The position numbers and the translations under genes are program-made. A stretch of 64,000 nucleotides of DNA from contig ML986696.1 of the NCBI GenBank assembly GCA_010094045.1, positions 18,297 through 82,296 of the forward strand, written 5' to 3'. The notes under the pieces were generated by a model. The model saw only the letters and a program-made list of their open reading frames with translations, did no database searches and was not told where the DNA came from. Position 1 is the first letter of the stretch. Each line of letters begins with the position of its first letter. This DNA is from Lojkania enalia. Taxonomy: Eukaryota > Ascomycota > Dothideomycetes > Pleosporales. Below are positions 10,142 to 22,784 of this stretch, one piece after another.

Positions 10142-12567
10142 CTAATCATTCTCTAGGCCGAAGCACCTTTCCACACTATTCACGTTGTTCCCCCACCAAT
10201 TCGGCATCGTAATGACCTTGCCACTCGAGAAGATAATGAACATGAGCAGCATAGCAATATTAAAGCCAGCGTCTAGAGCAGCAGCGACGACATAATTATA
10301 CCGCTTCCAAGTCTCAAATCGTTTCCTGTAGAAGTAGAACATGCAGATATATCCGACAATAAATCGTGAGATATAGCCTGTGCTTAGGTTGCCATAGAAG
10401 TTGCTCATCCCGGCGCTAAAGATCGTGACATTCCAGAGATGGAACTTGAACTTTGAATGTGGGAAAAGCCGATGAAGGATATAGAGCACGACTGGGGCTA
10501 ATGCGCCGTATAAGAACGCGTAGGGGAGCGGTCTGTACATGTGCTGTGCAAATAGACGTTTTGGACCGATCAGAACGTACTGCACACCCATACTGTTATA
10601 ACTTGCCAGTTGCTGACCAGTCCATTGGCCCAGACGGTCCTGCTTGTTGCCGAGTATGTATTCTCCCTTAGCTTTTAGGACCCATTGGATGACTCCATAG
10701 TTGATGGGCACACCAATGAGCTCACCAAAGATCTGGCTGAAGAAAATGGTGCGAGGCGGTATGTGCATGTAGTGTCCGATCTTCTGGTCTTGGAGCATAT
10801 ATTGGGCACGATACCAAACGTCGCCTGCAATTGAACCGTAGGTAGTTGCCCCAGCAGGATGCCTATGGCTATTCCCAGCATGAACCATGAATCCGTAAAG
10901 TAATTCATTGAATGAGCCGATAGGAAGTTGAAAGCTAGAGATAGAGTAGAGCCAACCGAATGGAACGATCATGACACCGGACGTGAAAATAGCGACGAAG
11001 AATGTCCAAATAGGGATAAAGAAGTACCCCTTCGCAAGAATCGTAATGATTGTGACGAAAGATACCATGAACAATACAAGGTACCACCATAGTGGAACCT
11101 CATTGTATGCACGCATCAAGACGTTCAATCGGTCATTGTAGAAAATGTTAATCTGATCTCTTCCCTTGTCTTTCGCTCGTATACGGAGCTTCTGGAGAGT
11201 CTCGCGAATTTTGGGATACCAAAAAAGGGCCATCCAGGTAAGAGCCGAGATATACGAGGCGTAGTCAAAGAAAAGGGCCCAAATATACTGAGTTCCCAGA
11301 TACACAGGGCCAAGCTCTTGGAAAGCGGTTTCGTTGAACTTAAGATCCGGGGTAACGAGCGCAGTGGCGGGATAATTTGTTCCATTTTCAAGTAGGATTC
11401 GGTTCGTCATAAGGCCATGCTTGTAGTCTCCAAGATTGCCCCATTTCGCAGCCGGAAGAAGGATCCAGCAGTTAAACACGAATGCAACTGTAAGAACGAC
11501 AGTCGTCCAAAATGGGACGATCATGGGATTGGTGAGGGATATATTGGATATATTGGCCCAGTCCAAGGAGAGGTTGAGAAAGCCCATACCACCGATACCA
11601 CCCCCGATGAAGTTTGCAACAGGGTTATTAGGTGCTACCCAACAGAGGAACGAGAGTGAGCTGAGCATTGGAAACACAAACTCTGGCAAGAATTGCCAGA
11701 AGATGATGAATATGAATGCCCCGAAAAAGACGTACGTTTGTTTGTTTGCTATCCATGAGTCACGAGAGGATTTTCGCATGGTTTCGAACAGCGCTGTTTG
11801 CATCAAGGCGTAGGGCCAGGTATATATAGGGTCATAAAGTAGGAGTTGTCTAGCAATGGCAGCCATGGCATAGCCAATGTATACTATGGCTAACATAAAG
11901 AAAATAGCGGCGGCCGGATGAATATAAGTATTGTAGTATAGCTGGGCGAGGGAGATGGGTGCCCACGCCGCGTTAGACGTAGCGCCGGAGGCTGCCGTAA
12001 CCGTCACGAGAACGTTCTCTTTGATATTCCATGGTCCTGGATTTAGATTGAAACTGAAATTAGCGTACGGGATACGGATTATCTTTCTAGGAAGGATCTC
12101 TGCGAGCCATTGGCCAACGTAATAAGATGCTACGCCTTGTGAGCCATACCGTTCGATATGAAACGAGCACAATACTAACCTATTTGGACGAATAACACGG
12201 GATATACAGCTGCAGTGGTCCTGTATTGTCCCATTTGATATAGAATCGCCCCCGGGGGAACGAAAATAAAGCACAAGAGAAAGTACCGAAATGTGAGAGT
12301 GGGTGCAGCCGGATCATCCTCTAGACTGACAGTGTTGAGAACTATCTTAGGCAGTTCTCGAAGGTCCTCAGGTAGGTCTTGTTCGGAGTCGCTAGTAGAA
12401 GCTGGGGATTGATTAGCGATGACCGCGTCTTGTTCGTGCTTCTCTGGATCGGCACGAGCATTGCGTATCGTCTCAGACTGGTGGGAGTTTTCGATGGCAC
12501 CAAGTGGATAAGAAACTCTCCCAGATTCTCGGGGCTTTCGTCGAAGTCGGTCAAGCAGAGCTGCCAT
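10142..12567 (-). CDS. OPT-family (small) oligopeptide transporter
   Basis: This is predicted to be a proton-coupled importer of tetra/pentapeptides or glutathione-like peptides in the plasma or organelle membrane (known for the family). Two exons, 12567-12180 and 12135-10142, join in frame across a 44-nt GTTAGT...AG intron and give 793 aa, normal for fungal OPTs. The signatures are clear: NPGPWNIKE near the first loop and KIGHYMHIPPR in the middle, with about a dozen or more hydrophobic segments. The N-terminus (first ~95 residues) is hydrophilic and acidic, probably cytosolic. The ATG at 12567 was chosen because the open frame further upstream has no ATG. It is the first intact gene beside the RIP block and shows no stops or RIP damage. 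The substrate is not predictable. Confidence 0.92.
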
Positions 12568-13412
12568 GATGCTGGGAAGCCAATTTGACCTGGGCAAACG
12601 GGAGCACAGCAGCAGGAGAGGAGCGATGATCAGACCAAGGAGTCTACAAAAGGCACGGCAAGACTTTATCCATATCCCGGGAAGGCAGGTATCGCTATGA
12701 TAGAGCGAGATGTTGAAGACCAATTTGGGAGTACGCCGTGATTGGAGGGCGGATGAATTGGCAGCTGCCACTTTGGGATTGAATCACGCACCCGCAGTGG
12801 ATGAAAAGCTTGGGAGCCCTTGACATGCAAGATAAGCCTTTGGTGGCCACGCTTGCCGGAGCTTAATCAAGAATTGGCATCGTGGTCAACCCTTGGAATA
12901 CCGTGTTGTAGTCTGAGATGCAAGGAGCCGTTCACAGGACCTGGTCGCGGTATAGTTTATGTCCCCGCTGTTTCCATCATATAGTTTGCAATGAATTTCT
13001 AATTTACAAAAGCATGTGAGACTATACGCTGGGTCACATGGCCAAGTTAATGCAACAATGATTCCTCGAAATGAGCCATATAGAATCGATCTGCGATTGT
13101 AGCTGAGAACGAAGTGGCCTCGGATGAAATTCAATCGCGGTGAGGGTCGTAATGCGATACACTATCTGCGTTGACGGCGATATTGACGACGGAGAGCTCT
13201 GAAGAAGAATGAAGCACGCAAGTCTGGAATCATGTTCCGTAGGTGTGGGGTCTACCAAAGGACTGAAACGCTAGAGTGAATTAGGTAAGCGCTCTTAGCC
13301 GGGGACGGTCGCACGTGATTCCGCGCGACCTCGCTAGCGCCAGGTGAGAGAACTTGGCGCGGACAGCCAAAACAAAACAAGCCAACTAACAACTACAGCA
13401 TAGTATGCCGCC
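12568..13412. promoter_or_regulatory. Divergent intergenic region between OPT and smc2
   Basis: No convincing gene lies here. It must contain both promoters, since the neighbours are transcribed away from each other. A dyad GCGCCA...TTGGCGC spans 13337-13360, about 55-75 bases before the smc2 ATG. Its TTGGCGC half resembles MBF/E2F-type cell-cycle sites, which would suit a condensin gene, but this is inference from a short motif. Confidence 0.35.
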
Positions 13413-16400
13413 ATGAGGGTAATAGAGGTTGTCATAGACGTGAGTATCTTGGAGAAAAGCTACAGACGTCAACTAAACATCTCTCTAGGGCTTCAAGTCG
13501 TACGCCGTTCGTACAGTCATTTCCGGCTGGTTAGTTTACTGTACATTTCGTAGTCGATAATCGCTCACGCCGTGTAGGGACGAGAGCTTTAATTCAATCA
13601 CGGGGCTCAACGGCTCCGGGAAGTCAAATATTCTGGACGCAATATGTTTTGTCCTGGGCATAACGAAGATGGATGTCGTTCGAGCGTCGAACCTACAGGT
13701 ACGCTGCTGGCGCCCTTGGTGAAGTGGATGCACTAAAACGACCTTTGCAGGACCTCATTTACAAGCGCGGCCAAGCCGGGGTTACTAAAGCAAGCGTTAC
13801 AATCGTATTTGACAACCGCGACAAGAAGAACAGTCCCATCGGATTTGAGCAATACAGCCAAATCTCAGTTATGAGGCAAATCGTTCTGGGCGGAACAAGC
13901 AAATACATGATCAATGGTACCAGAGCGCAGCAGCAGACCGTTCAAAACCTCTTCCAATCCGTTCAACTAAATATTAATAACCCTAACTTCCTCATTATGC
14001 AAGGCCGAATCACAAAGGTATTGAACATGAAGGCGGTTGAGATTCTTTCCATGATCGAGGAAGCGGCTGGAACGCGTATGTTTGAGGATAGAAGGGATAA
14101 GGCCTTCAAGACTATGGCCAAGAAAGAAATGAAGGTGCAAGAGATTCAAGAACTCCTGCGAGACGAGATTGATCCGAAGCTGGAGAAGCTACGTCAAGAG
14201 AGACGTGTATTCCTAGATTTCCAATCAACACAAAGCGACCTCGAGCGGCTCACGAGATTGGTGGTTGCACATGATTACGACCGGTATCAGGAGAAGCTAA
14301 AACAATCGGCGGGAGACCTGGCGGCGAAGAAGCAGAGGGCAAAGGACCTTGAGGAGGCGGCAGTCCAGATGAAGAAGGAAATCGACTTTCTTCAAGAAGA
14401 TATCAAGCAGGTGAAGACCACACGAGAAAAGGAGCTTCGGAAAGGCGGCAAATTCCAAGCCCTCGAAGCAAAGGTCAAGGTGCACTCGCACGAAATCGTC
14501 CGTCTTTCAACGGTTCTCGATTTGAAGAAGTCTAGTATGGCCGAAGAGTCTGAAATTAAGAAGAGGATTGAAAAGAGCGTTGAAGAACTCGAATCACAGC
14601 TCAGGGAGAAGACCAATGTTTATGAGAAATTACAGGAAAAGTACAAGGTTGCTCGTGAAGAGCTCACCAAGCAGACTGAAGAAGTCGAGAAGAAGGAGGA
14701 GCTTCTCCAGACTTTGCAAACAGGCGTGGCGTCAAAAGAAGGTCAAGAAAGTGGATACCAAGGCCAACTGCAAGACTCTAGAAACCGTGCGAGCGCCGCC
14801 GCCACCGAGCAAGAGCAAGCAAAGCTTAAGATCTCTCATCTAGAAAAGCGAATCAAGGAGGAAGAGCCAAAAGCAAAGAAGGCCAGGGAACAGAATTCTG
14901 GCCTGCTGAAAGATCTTGAGGCTCTTAAGCTTCAAGCCAAAAAGCTTGAAGTTGAGCTCACAAATATGGGCTTCGATCCTGACAGGGAATCAGAATTGTA
15001 CCAGCACGAGTCGCATCTCCAAGCCCGGATTCGTGAGCTTAAGCAGCAAGTAGACGGGTCGAAGAGACAGGTGGCAAATATCGATTTCAGTTACAACGAT
15101 CCTTCTTCAAATTTCGATCGATCACGCGTCAAAGGCTTGGTTGCACAGCTGTTTACGCTAGAAAAAGAGCATACTCGCGCTGGAACGGCCTTGGAGATAT
15201 GTGCCGGAGGTCGACTGTACAATGTTGTTGTTGATACTGCCAATACTGGTACTCAGCTTCTCGAGAACGGTAGATTGAAGAAACGTGTGACCATCATCCC
15301 ACTGAACAAGATTTCTGCCTTCAAAGCATCGGCTGAGAAGATTGGTATAGCTAAAAAGATTGCACCGGGTAAGGTCAATTTGGCGCTTTCCTTGATCGGG
15401 TATGACGATGAGGTTACTGCTGCAATGGAGTATGTCTTTGGGTCAACACTTATCTGCGAAGATGCCGAAACGGCAAAACGCGTCACGTTCGATCCTGCCG
15501 TTCGTTTAAAGAGTGTTACTCTTGAAGGAGACGTGTACGATCCTGCGGGAACCCTATCCGGCGGTAGCGCGCCCCAGTCAAGCGGCGTTCTTGTGACTCT
15601 CCAGAAGCTCAACGAGATCACCCAGGAACTCCGCGAGCAAGAGAGGCAGCTTTCTGTGCTTCAAGATACTATGGCTAGAGAAAAGAAGAAGCTTGATGCT
15701 GCACGCAAAACAAAGCAGGATCTTGACCTCAAATCACATGAGATTAAACTCACTGAGGAGCAAATTAGCGGGAACTCGTCATCTTCCATCATTCAGGCTG
15801 TCGAAGAGATGAAGAACAACATCCTGCAGCTCAAGGAAGATGCGAAGAATGCTAGGCGCAGGGAGGACGAGGCGTCAAAAGAGATTAAACGTATCGAGCG
15901 CGATATGAACGAGTTTAACAACAACAAGGACAGTAAGCTGGCCGAGTTGCAGTTATCGTTAGAGAAACTGAAGAAGGCTTTGAACAAAAATGGTGCTTCA
16001 ATTAAGCCTCTACAATCAGAGATGCGTGAAGCTATGGTCGACTCTGAGCAATGCGGAGGTGATCTTGCTGCTGCACAGGAGCAATTACAGGATGTTGTAA
16101 CGACATTGAAGACTCAACAAGAGGAGATTGATGCTCTCGTCGCCGAGAAAGCTCAGCAGAAGGTAATTTCTGCAGCTTTGTTGAAATATGGCTCTTGCTA
16201 ACATCTATACAGGATGCCCATGACATCGCGCAAGCTAACTTGGCTGATGAACAAGCCAAGCTCACGAGTTTTGACAATGAATTGCATGCTCTAGAGGAGG
16301 CAATCCGGTCAAAGAATTCAAGGATTGCTGAAGATGGGCTCGAACAGCAGAAGCTCGGTCATGAAATCGAGCGGTTTCATAAGGAGAGAGATGGAGCCTT

Positions 16401-17197
16401 ACAAAACCTTGAAGCTTTAAAAAAAGAGTACGACTGGATTGTAGACGAGTGCGAACGCTTCGGCCGATCGGGCACTCCTTACGATTACCATGGCGAAAAT
16501 ATGGCCCAATGTAAAGCTAATCGCAAGAATCTCCAGGAAAGATTCCAAGGGATGAAGCACAAGATCAACCCAAAAGTTATGGCTATGATCGAAAGCGTAG
16601 AGAAGAAGGAGGCTAGTCTGAAGAAGAACATGTCTATTGTTATCAAGGATAAGAAAAAGATTGAGGAAACCATTGTCAATCTCGATGAATATAAGAAGGA
16701 AGCTCTGCATAAGACGTGGACAAAGGTTAATGCAGATTTTGGCCAGATTTTCAACGAACTTCTCCCTGGTAGCTTTGCCAAGTTGGACCCTCCGGAGGGC
16801 AAGACGATCGCGGAAGGTCTGGAAGTGAAAGTCATGCTGGGCAAAGTTTGGAAGCAATCTTTGACTGAATTGAGCGGTGGTCAACGGTATGTTGCTCCTT
16901 GTTCTCACCTTAACGCCGCTAACTCATTATAGTTCCTTGATTGCGCTCTCCCTCATTATGGCATTGCTACAGTTTAAGCCGGCGCCAATGTACATTCTAG
17001 ACGAAGTAGACGCAGCGCTTGATCTCTCTCATACTCAGAATATTGGCCGTCTGATCAAGACAAGATTCAAGGGTTCGCAGTTCATTGTAGTCAGTTTGAA
17101 AGACGGCATGTTCCAGAACGCCAATCGGATTTTCCGCACGAGGTTTGTCGACGGTACTAGCGTCGTTCAAGCGACGACCGCAGCCGAGATGAAGTAA
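13413..17197 (+). CDS. smc2: Condensin core subunit SMC2
   Basis: SMC2 is the ATPase of condensin that pairs with SMC4 to compact mitotic chromosomes. Six exons (13413-13439, 13489-13529, 13578-13698, 13751-16162, 16213-16886, 16933-17197) join in frame to 1,179 aa, the usual SMC2 length. The N-terminus [23 protein letters not shown] is typical of the family. Walker A GLNGSGKS is at residues 32-39, followed by a long coiled coil, a hinge around 500-660 ([25 protein letters not shown]) and a second coiled coil. The ABC signature LSGGQRS is near 1087 and Walker [12 protein letters not shown] near 1112. The first three introns are 49, 48 and 52 nt, so the small 5' exons are easily missed; a later ATG at 13673 is in a shadow frame before the third intron ends. 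All catalytic motifs are intact. Confidence 0.97.
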
Positions 17198-17656
17198 TGA
17201 AGCTGTTTAATGTATCACGAAGCGCAATTTGGGGTTTTGGTGTCATAGAGATCGGATATACATGGACCGGTATCTGGAGAATGTTGCGTGGATGAGGGCA
17301 TTATTAGGCGTTAGTGTATGTTGTATCTGAATGTCAATACTCGTACTTCGAACTATTTGGGTAGTTATAAGCGGTGAGTGATCGCTTTCCGCGTGTGGAT
17401 ATCGTCCTCCATGCCTCCTTCCTCATTAGGTTGACGACCGACTTGGCTTTAGAACGACACCACCCCGACATCTACTATCTATAACCCGCCGTCCTCTATG
17501 TCTTACCCTTCCCTAAAGGCGGCCTTCCGGCCCGCTTCAAATCTTTTATCTTACTAATGACCGGGTCGGTGACCTTTCCAGGTCATCCTGCTGTGTGCTA
17601 ACACTCCAAAAAGCAAACCAGCAAGACCGCTAGTCGCTCATGTACCGCACTCGTAC
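17198..17656. other. Intergenic region smc2 / 17657 gene
   Basis: This is a 3' flank followed by the 5' flank of the next plus-strand gene. A C/T-rich stretch at about 17,440-17,540 may belong to its promoter. No further feature was seen. Confidence 0.4.
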
Positions 17657-19594
17657 ATGTCCTCATCTGCAGCTTCGGCCATCTCGGATGGACACAAGCA
17701 GCGGCGACCTGGCGTTAATCGTTCGGATGAGAGTGTAGAGCCAGGCGCCAATAGCGAAGATAAAAGCTTCGCGGTCCGCCAGATACTGAGGCCAAGCTTG
17801 GCCAGGCATTGGACTACATTCCAGGATCATGCCGATGCGATACGCCCGAAAACGCTCCGAGATGACGTCTCCAGCCCCCGTCCTGAAGACCGGCGTGAAG
17901 GCTTCACTTGGGAAGCTCCTAAGCACGTCGATCTCACAGATGATAATTCCAGAACAACGAGCCGAGCGCCAGTGGGAAGGTTGTCTGATCCACGAGATGC
18001 AGCATCAAGGACAGTCAATTCCCAGATCTCTTCGAACCGCCCTTCTTCCACGTCAACATTCCGTGGAGTCTTATCACGACACAGCACAGACACGTCTTTT
18101 AGCAGCTTTAGAAGGAATCGAAGAAGACATGTTCCAGACCTCAGGATATTTAGCTCAGTCAAGATCAAACGTGAGAAGAGTGAGGAGAAAGGGGAGAAGG
18201 AGGAGAGCGTTAAGGGCAGTATCAAAGACGCAACAAAGTCCAGCAAAAAAGCTCGCACACTATCGTTTCAGCCTTCGTCTGCCATGAAGAAACTTGCTAT
18301 CGAGGGGAAAGGGACAAAACATGTTCAGCTCGAGGATCGGCCCGACAACCCTAGAGGGGGGCTGAAAGACCGAAGGAACATAGCTAATGTTGACTCCATG
18401 AAACTTAATCTTCCACTCCAACTCCCCGATCTTCCCCCTCGACAACGAACTCCTGTATCTGAAGAACATCTTCGTGCGCTGGCGCCACTGCGACCACGAA
18501 GCCCAAAGACTCCATGGATTAAGGACAATCCCGGAGCATGGCTCCCCTCTGATCCGGCATCCGCACTACATCTTAATCTACAGACGCCTGAAAATAGATC
18601 TGCACATGGCCTCCTTCCCGGCAGTGACTTGATTGAATCTTCTATCCAACTGAAAGAATCTGAAAAGCAAGATGGGCTCCGAGACACAACAAGCCGATCA
18701 AAATTTCGTCGCCTTCGTGGTCGAAAGAGCGAGGCATCTTCCACGTCTACGGAACATGAAGCAAAAATGAACGAAGAACTTAAGCAACTCGGGAACAAGC
18801 GTTCTAAGCGGTGGCGTTGGAGTGGGCCGTGGACCTCCAACGATATTGCTTCGGCAGACTCGCCCTCGAACGATCCACCCACACCTAGAACGCCATTTCT
18901 ACGCACCATGAACCCCTTCAAAGGACATTCGAACTCATCTCCAAATGCGTCCATGCTCGGGCTCGGAAGTCCGATCTTCGGGCGCCGCAAAGCCTCAATC
19001 TACAGACCACCGAACTCTCTAGAGAACATGTCCGTGCCCCCCATATTTGTCCCGCCGGGTGTACAGCGTGTCCCTACGCCTCCTATGTACGACCAGAACG
19101 GAGACCTGAAAGACAAACTCACAACCTTCTTTTTCGATCCTCAGTATAAAAAACGACCGAGAAGTTCCCCGGAAGGCTATTGGGATTCCGATGTGCTCCT
19201 CATGTCACAGGAAACTACAATCACATCTAGTAGTGGTTCTAGCAACGAACCGCCTCCACGCTCACCAGCTCCAGATACGGCTCTTTCCGATCGTATCCCA
19301 GAGTCCGGGGAACCAAGCGATTGGTTCCGCGTTAGAATGAACGGGAAAGAGAAGGACCACACAATACAGGAGGCGGAAGAAAAAGCTAAATTCGAATGGC
19401 TGACACCGGAGCATTTACCAGGCAGCCCACTTTGTCCTCTGAGTGAGAATTATAGGGGACCGATTAAGGGCATGTGTGTTTATCATGGGTGCAATCAGGG
19501 GGTTTCTAGGGCGACAGTGAGCCCAGCTGTTGAAAGAGAGTTGGTGAATTCGGGGTATAGTATGAGAAGGCTGGTCAGTTTGTCGAGCCCGTGA
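17657..19594 (+). CDS. Hypothetical intrinsically disordered fungal protein (645 aa)
   Basis: This is a single intronless frame from an ATG at 17657. No enzyme or fold family was recognised. The protein is rich in Ser, Pro, Arg and Lys with several basic clusters (RRNRRRHVPD, KFRRLRGRKSE, NKRSKRWRWSG) and many Ser-Pro or Thr-Pro sites, so it is probably disordered and phosphorylated. A tryptophan-containing segment (RSKRWRWSGPWTSND, about residues 383-397) and a C-terminal block with ordered character (AKFEWLTPEHLPGSPLCPL and MCVYHGC) look like the conserved parts. No signal peptide or membrane segment is visible. Codon use and the long open frame support a real gene. A role in nucleus or cytoskeleton would be speculation. 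Confidence 0.75.
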   Translation: MSSSAASAISDGHKQRRPGVNRSDESVEPGANSEDKSFAVRQILRPSLARHWTTFQDHADAIRPKTLRDDVSSPRPEDRREGFTWEAPKHVDLTDDNSRTTSRAPVGRLSDPRDAASRTVNSQISSNRPSSTSTFRGVLSRHSTDTSFSSFRRNRRRHVPDLRIFSSVKIKREKSEEKGEKEESVKGSIKDATKSSKKARTLSFQPSSAMKKLAIEGKGTKHVQLEDRPDNPRGGLKDRRNIANVDSMKLNLPLQLPDLPPRQRTPVSEEHLRALAPLRPRSPKTPWIKDNPGAWLPSDPASALHLNLQTPENRSAHGLLPGSDLIESSIQLKESEKQDGLRDTTSRSKFRRLRGRKSEASSTSTEHEAKMNEELKQLGNKRSKRWRWSGPWTSNDIASADSPSNDPPTPRTPFLRTMNPFKGHSNSSPNASMLGLGSPIFGRRKASIYRPPNSLENMSVPPIFVPPGVQRVPTPPMYDQNGDLKDKLTTFFFDPQYKKRPRSSPEGYWDSDVLLMSQETTITSSSGSSNEPPPRSPAPDTALSDRIPESGEPSDWFRVRMNGKEKDHTIQEAEEKAKFEWLTPEHLPGSPLCPLSENYRGPIKGMCVYHGCNQGVSRATVSPAVERELVNSGYSMRRLVSLSSP

Positions 19595-19855
19595 TTGGGG
19601 GGATCGGTTTTATGAGTGATGTCCGCTCTCTGGTTGCGCTTGGACGTGTGCGGCGTTCCTCGTTTGTCAAGCGACGCTGGTTTTGTTCTTGAATACCTGA
19701 CACATTAGCTATCGCACTGCGTTTGAATTATGTAAAATGAAAATAGCATTGAGCTCATTCTTGGTTGTTCATTAACTACACCACTTTACCACTACAATCA
19801 AGGATCATACCCCATAACATGCCGATTTAGCGAATCAAACTTAAACCCAATGTGC

Positions 19856-22340
19856 CTAAAATAACTTTCCTCTCCCTCTCAAACCGCCTCCAGCTCGCCT
19901 CAGCGGACTATTCTCCCAAGCCTGCGTAAACCCCTCTGCATCCTCATCTGCATCCACATCATCCAAATCCACCCCGGTGACACCCTCGTCAAACTGACCA
20001 TCACCCCTAGTCCCTAGCCCGCTAAAATTGCCATCCACATCCTCACGCCCGCCCCCACCATCGATATCATTCCTCATAGGCGGCGTAAAGACCGGACTAT
20101 GTGCAATCCGCGGCCGACTCTTAAAAATACGCTCATAGTCTGCATCGTCAGAAAACAAATCTTCCTTCGGGGTTTGGGACCCGGACCTCGCTTCTTCGAT
20201 GACCTGGATCGATTTCCTGTTGCGCGGGGTATCAAATTGGTTTATTGGGTAGAGCGACTCTCGCGCTCGGGATTTGCGTTTGTCCTTATTGGGCTGCGGG
20301 CGTGGGTTGTGGGCCATGGCTGCCATGCTGAGGCGGGTGCGTTCTAGGAGGGACGTGCGGCGGTTGAGGGGCGCATTTGTGAGTTGAGTGGGTAGATCGG
20401 GGGGTGGGGAAGGGGGAGGAGGGTATTCTGTGATTGGGGGGAAGGATGTGTTGCGGGCTATTGACATGCGGGTTCGCTCGAGGAGGGAGAGGCGAGGTTG
20501 TTGTTTCACAGGGGAGGGGGTGGTGGTTTCGATAGAGGAAATTATTTGCTCGACGAGGGCATCTTCAGAAGTGAGGGGTGGCGGCTCGAGGACAGGTGGT
20601 TCGGAAGGATAGTAGGAGCATGGTTGGGAGGATGGTGAGCGATGTTCAGGTGGTGGAGATGACGCTATTGGAAGAGGGTCGGACGTCTCTTGGATGATGT
20701 TCTGGTGTACTTGCTCTTCGACTGGGGCTTCAGCAGCCTGAGAGAGATGTGACATGGAACGCAGGATGGTTGACGAGTGACCAACAAGTGTTGCCTCTGA
20801 GTCGAGCGGAGTAGCTGTAGGTAAGGCTGGAACATCCGTTATTGGAAGTACTTGTTGGCGTTGGTAAATTATTTTTTCTTGTGATTTCTCCTTTAGCAGA
20901 AATGTTGGTTTTGTAGGTTTTTCGGCCACTGGAAGAGGAGACTTCCTAGAAGCAGATTCGGAATGGGATTTTCTTCGTGTCGTGGGAAAATGAGTAGAGC
21001 TGAAGGACGAGCCGCGACGTTTCATCATTGGGCCTACGGATCGGTTGTATCTAGTAGTAGATATGCGGGAAAGCTCAGCATCCATTTCTGCAATGATGAC
21101 TTGATATTCCGGCCGTAAAGGCCGCTCTTTTGTTGACTCTTCCTCTGCAACCTTCATTGATCGGAGCTGTAGCTTTAGGTGATCGTCAAATTTGAATTCG
21201 TGGGCGGGAGCTTGTAGTTTCGAATCATACGAAGAAGTCGAGGTAGAATTCTCCTCGCGGATTCTCTCATGGAATTGTTTCCATTTTGCCAAACGTGTCT
21301 TCTGCGCCTCCAGCCTCAGTTGGAGATCTTCTAACATGCCAACTGCTGGAGCAGCACCTTCTAGCTTGCCGCCGCTTTCGACCATTCTCCAAATATCCTT
21401 GAAGGACATTTTTAGGAATCCATCTTCAATTTGCGTGTCATCTCCGTGGAGCATGACATCCAACCACTTCTGATTACCGACCCAGTTGTCCTGAAGCTGT
21501 TTCTTGATTGCCGCGGCCTCATTATGTGGTATGAACAGCTTCTGTGAGCGAGGAGTTGCTGTACACTGTTTATGGCGTTGATTGAATTCTCCGGCCTTGA
21601 ACTCTAGCGCACGCGCAAACTCGGTATACTTCCTTCTCTTCTCGTCTTTCCGTTTCAACACGTTTACCAGCGCGGCCTTGTGCGCGAGTGCTAAGGGCAA
21701 TAAGGATGCTTGCTTCTCGCTTGATAAAGAAGTTGCCATAGAGAGATCCTTAGCTACTGTAGACCTTCCCTTCATGTCGTTCTGCGCCTTGAGGACTTTC
21801 TTCAACACCGTAGTCGAAAATAGTGCCAGGATCTCGAAGAATTTATCGCCCTTGCATTCGTCCAACATACTCTTCCGGAGTACCGACTCTCGACCTAGGA
21901 CACCATTCTTCTTTAATTCATTGAGACTCCGGTAGAGGGCGGAGCGAAGGTTCAGCGATTGGAGCGGCTCGAGGGGAGGAAAGAAGGGCTGAAGTTTCTG
22001 TGTTGCACGTTAGATTTGGTTCGATCTAAAAGCTGAAGGTCATGCCGACCTGGCTGGTCTCCTCGGGGTCCCAGATCTCGAATAGCCTGAACAAGCCCCA
22101 CTCGACACCGCCAATCCTCTGCTTTTGGTCCGCATTCTTGGAGGAGAATGTGTGCACGGTTATTCCCGGCCAATCGCTTCGGCAGTCAAGATTGAGCAGC
22201 CGGAGGTTTGTCACGAATAGCTTGATGTCTACAGGAGCATTTATGGGCGGTTTGGTGTTTGTTTTGAGCGACAAAGTGCGAGACCGGCCGTTTGATGCCT
22301 TTTCGGTGATAGTTGAGGCTTGCGAGGTTGGACGCGACAT
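19856..22340 (-). CDS. HAUS augmin-like complex subunit 6 homologue
   Basis: Augmin recruits gamma-tubulin to spindle microtubules to nucleate branches; subunit 6 contributes to that docking (family knowledge). Two exons, 22340-22050 and 21997-19856, join in frame through a 52-nt intron to 810 aa. The HAUS6 N-terminal domain covers roughly residues 35-260: VTNLRLLNLDCRSDWPGITV, FSSKNADQKQRIGGVEWGLFRLFEIWDP, PLEPLQSLNLRSALYRSLNELKKNGVLGRE and DECKGDKFFEILALFSTTVL. Helical, probably coiled-coil segments follow. The C-terminal half (from about residue 420) is low-complexity Pro/Ser-rich with two copies of an RxSLLERTR(M/L)S motif, a possible repeated docking site. The gene faces the 17657 gene tail to tail with a 261-bp gap. 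Confidence 0.85.
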
Positions 22341-22784
22341 GATCCAGCGGCGAGATGAGACATGTAGGCAGTGTCCTAAAGAATAGGGAGCTGCATCAGC
22401 TACGGCGGATGCGTATCTGTATACAGGCGTGGTGTTGGAGTTGCAAGCCGCTCCATAACAATGCCAAGCCCGGCCCGCAGACGCGTTGGGACTAGCGCCA
22501 ACAGGGCGGCAGCTAACCTTACCTGAGTATAACGGTGGCGGCTGATCCCCGCCCTCATTTGATAAGAATCCAGGAACGGGAACAGATTCAGCAATTCACG
22601 CCGCTTGCTTTCTTCTTCTTCATTCTACCTTTCTCTATTTTCTGCGCTTCTTCTCTCCTCTTCTTTCACACACGCCTATCTCACACGCTCCAAGTAATCA
22701 ACCTTCGCCTTCACAAACCTTCACCTGGCCCTCAAATAGCCTCCCACTTCCAGCCACCACCCTCCCCAACCACTTACACTCATC
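22341..22784. promoter_or_regulatory. Divergent promoter region HAUS6-like / HD nucleotidase
   Basis: The two genes are transcribed away from this 444-bp gap. A strong C/T-rich tract (about 22,605-22,680) precedes the HD gene, as is common at fungal transcription starts. No gene was seen in it. Confidence 0.45.

Noticed and set aside
11125..11813. Several open frames within the OPT gene on both strands
   Set aside because: They are shadows of the real coding frame and show no independent features.
12568..12771. N-terminal extension of the OPT transporter to 12771
   Set aside because: The open frame begins with GTG, not ATG. The first ATG is at 12567 and gives a normal family length.
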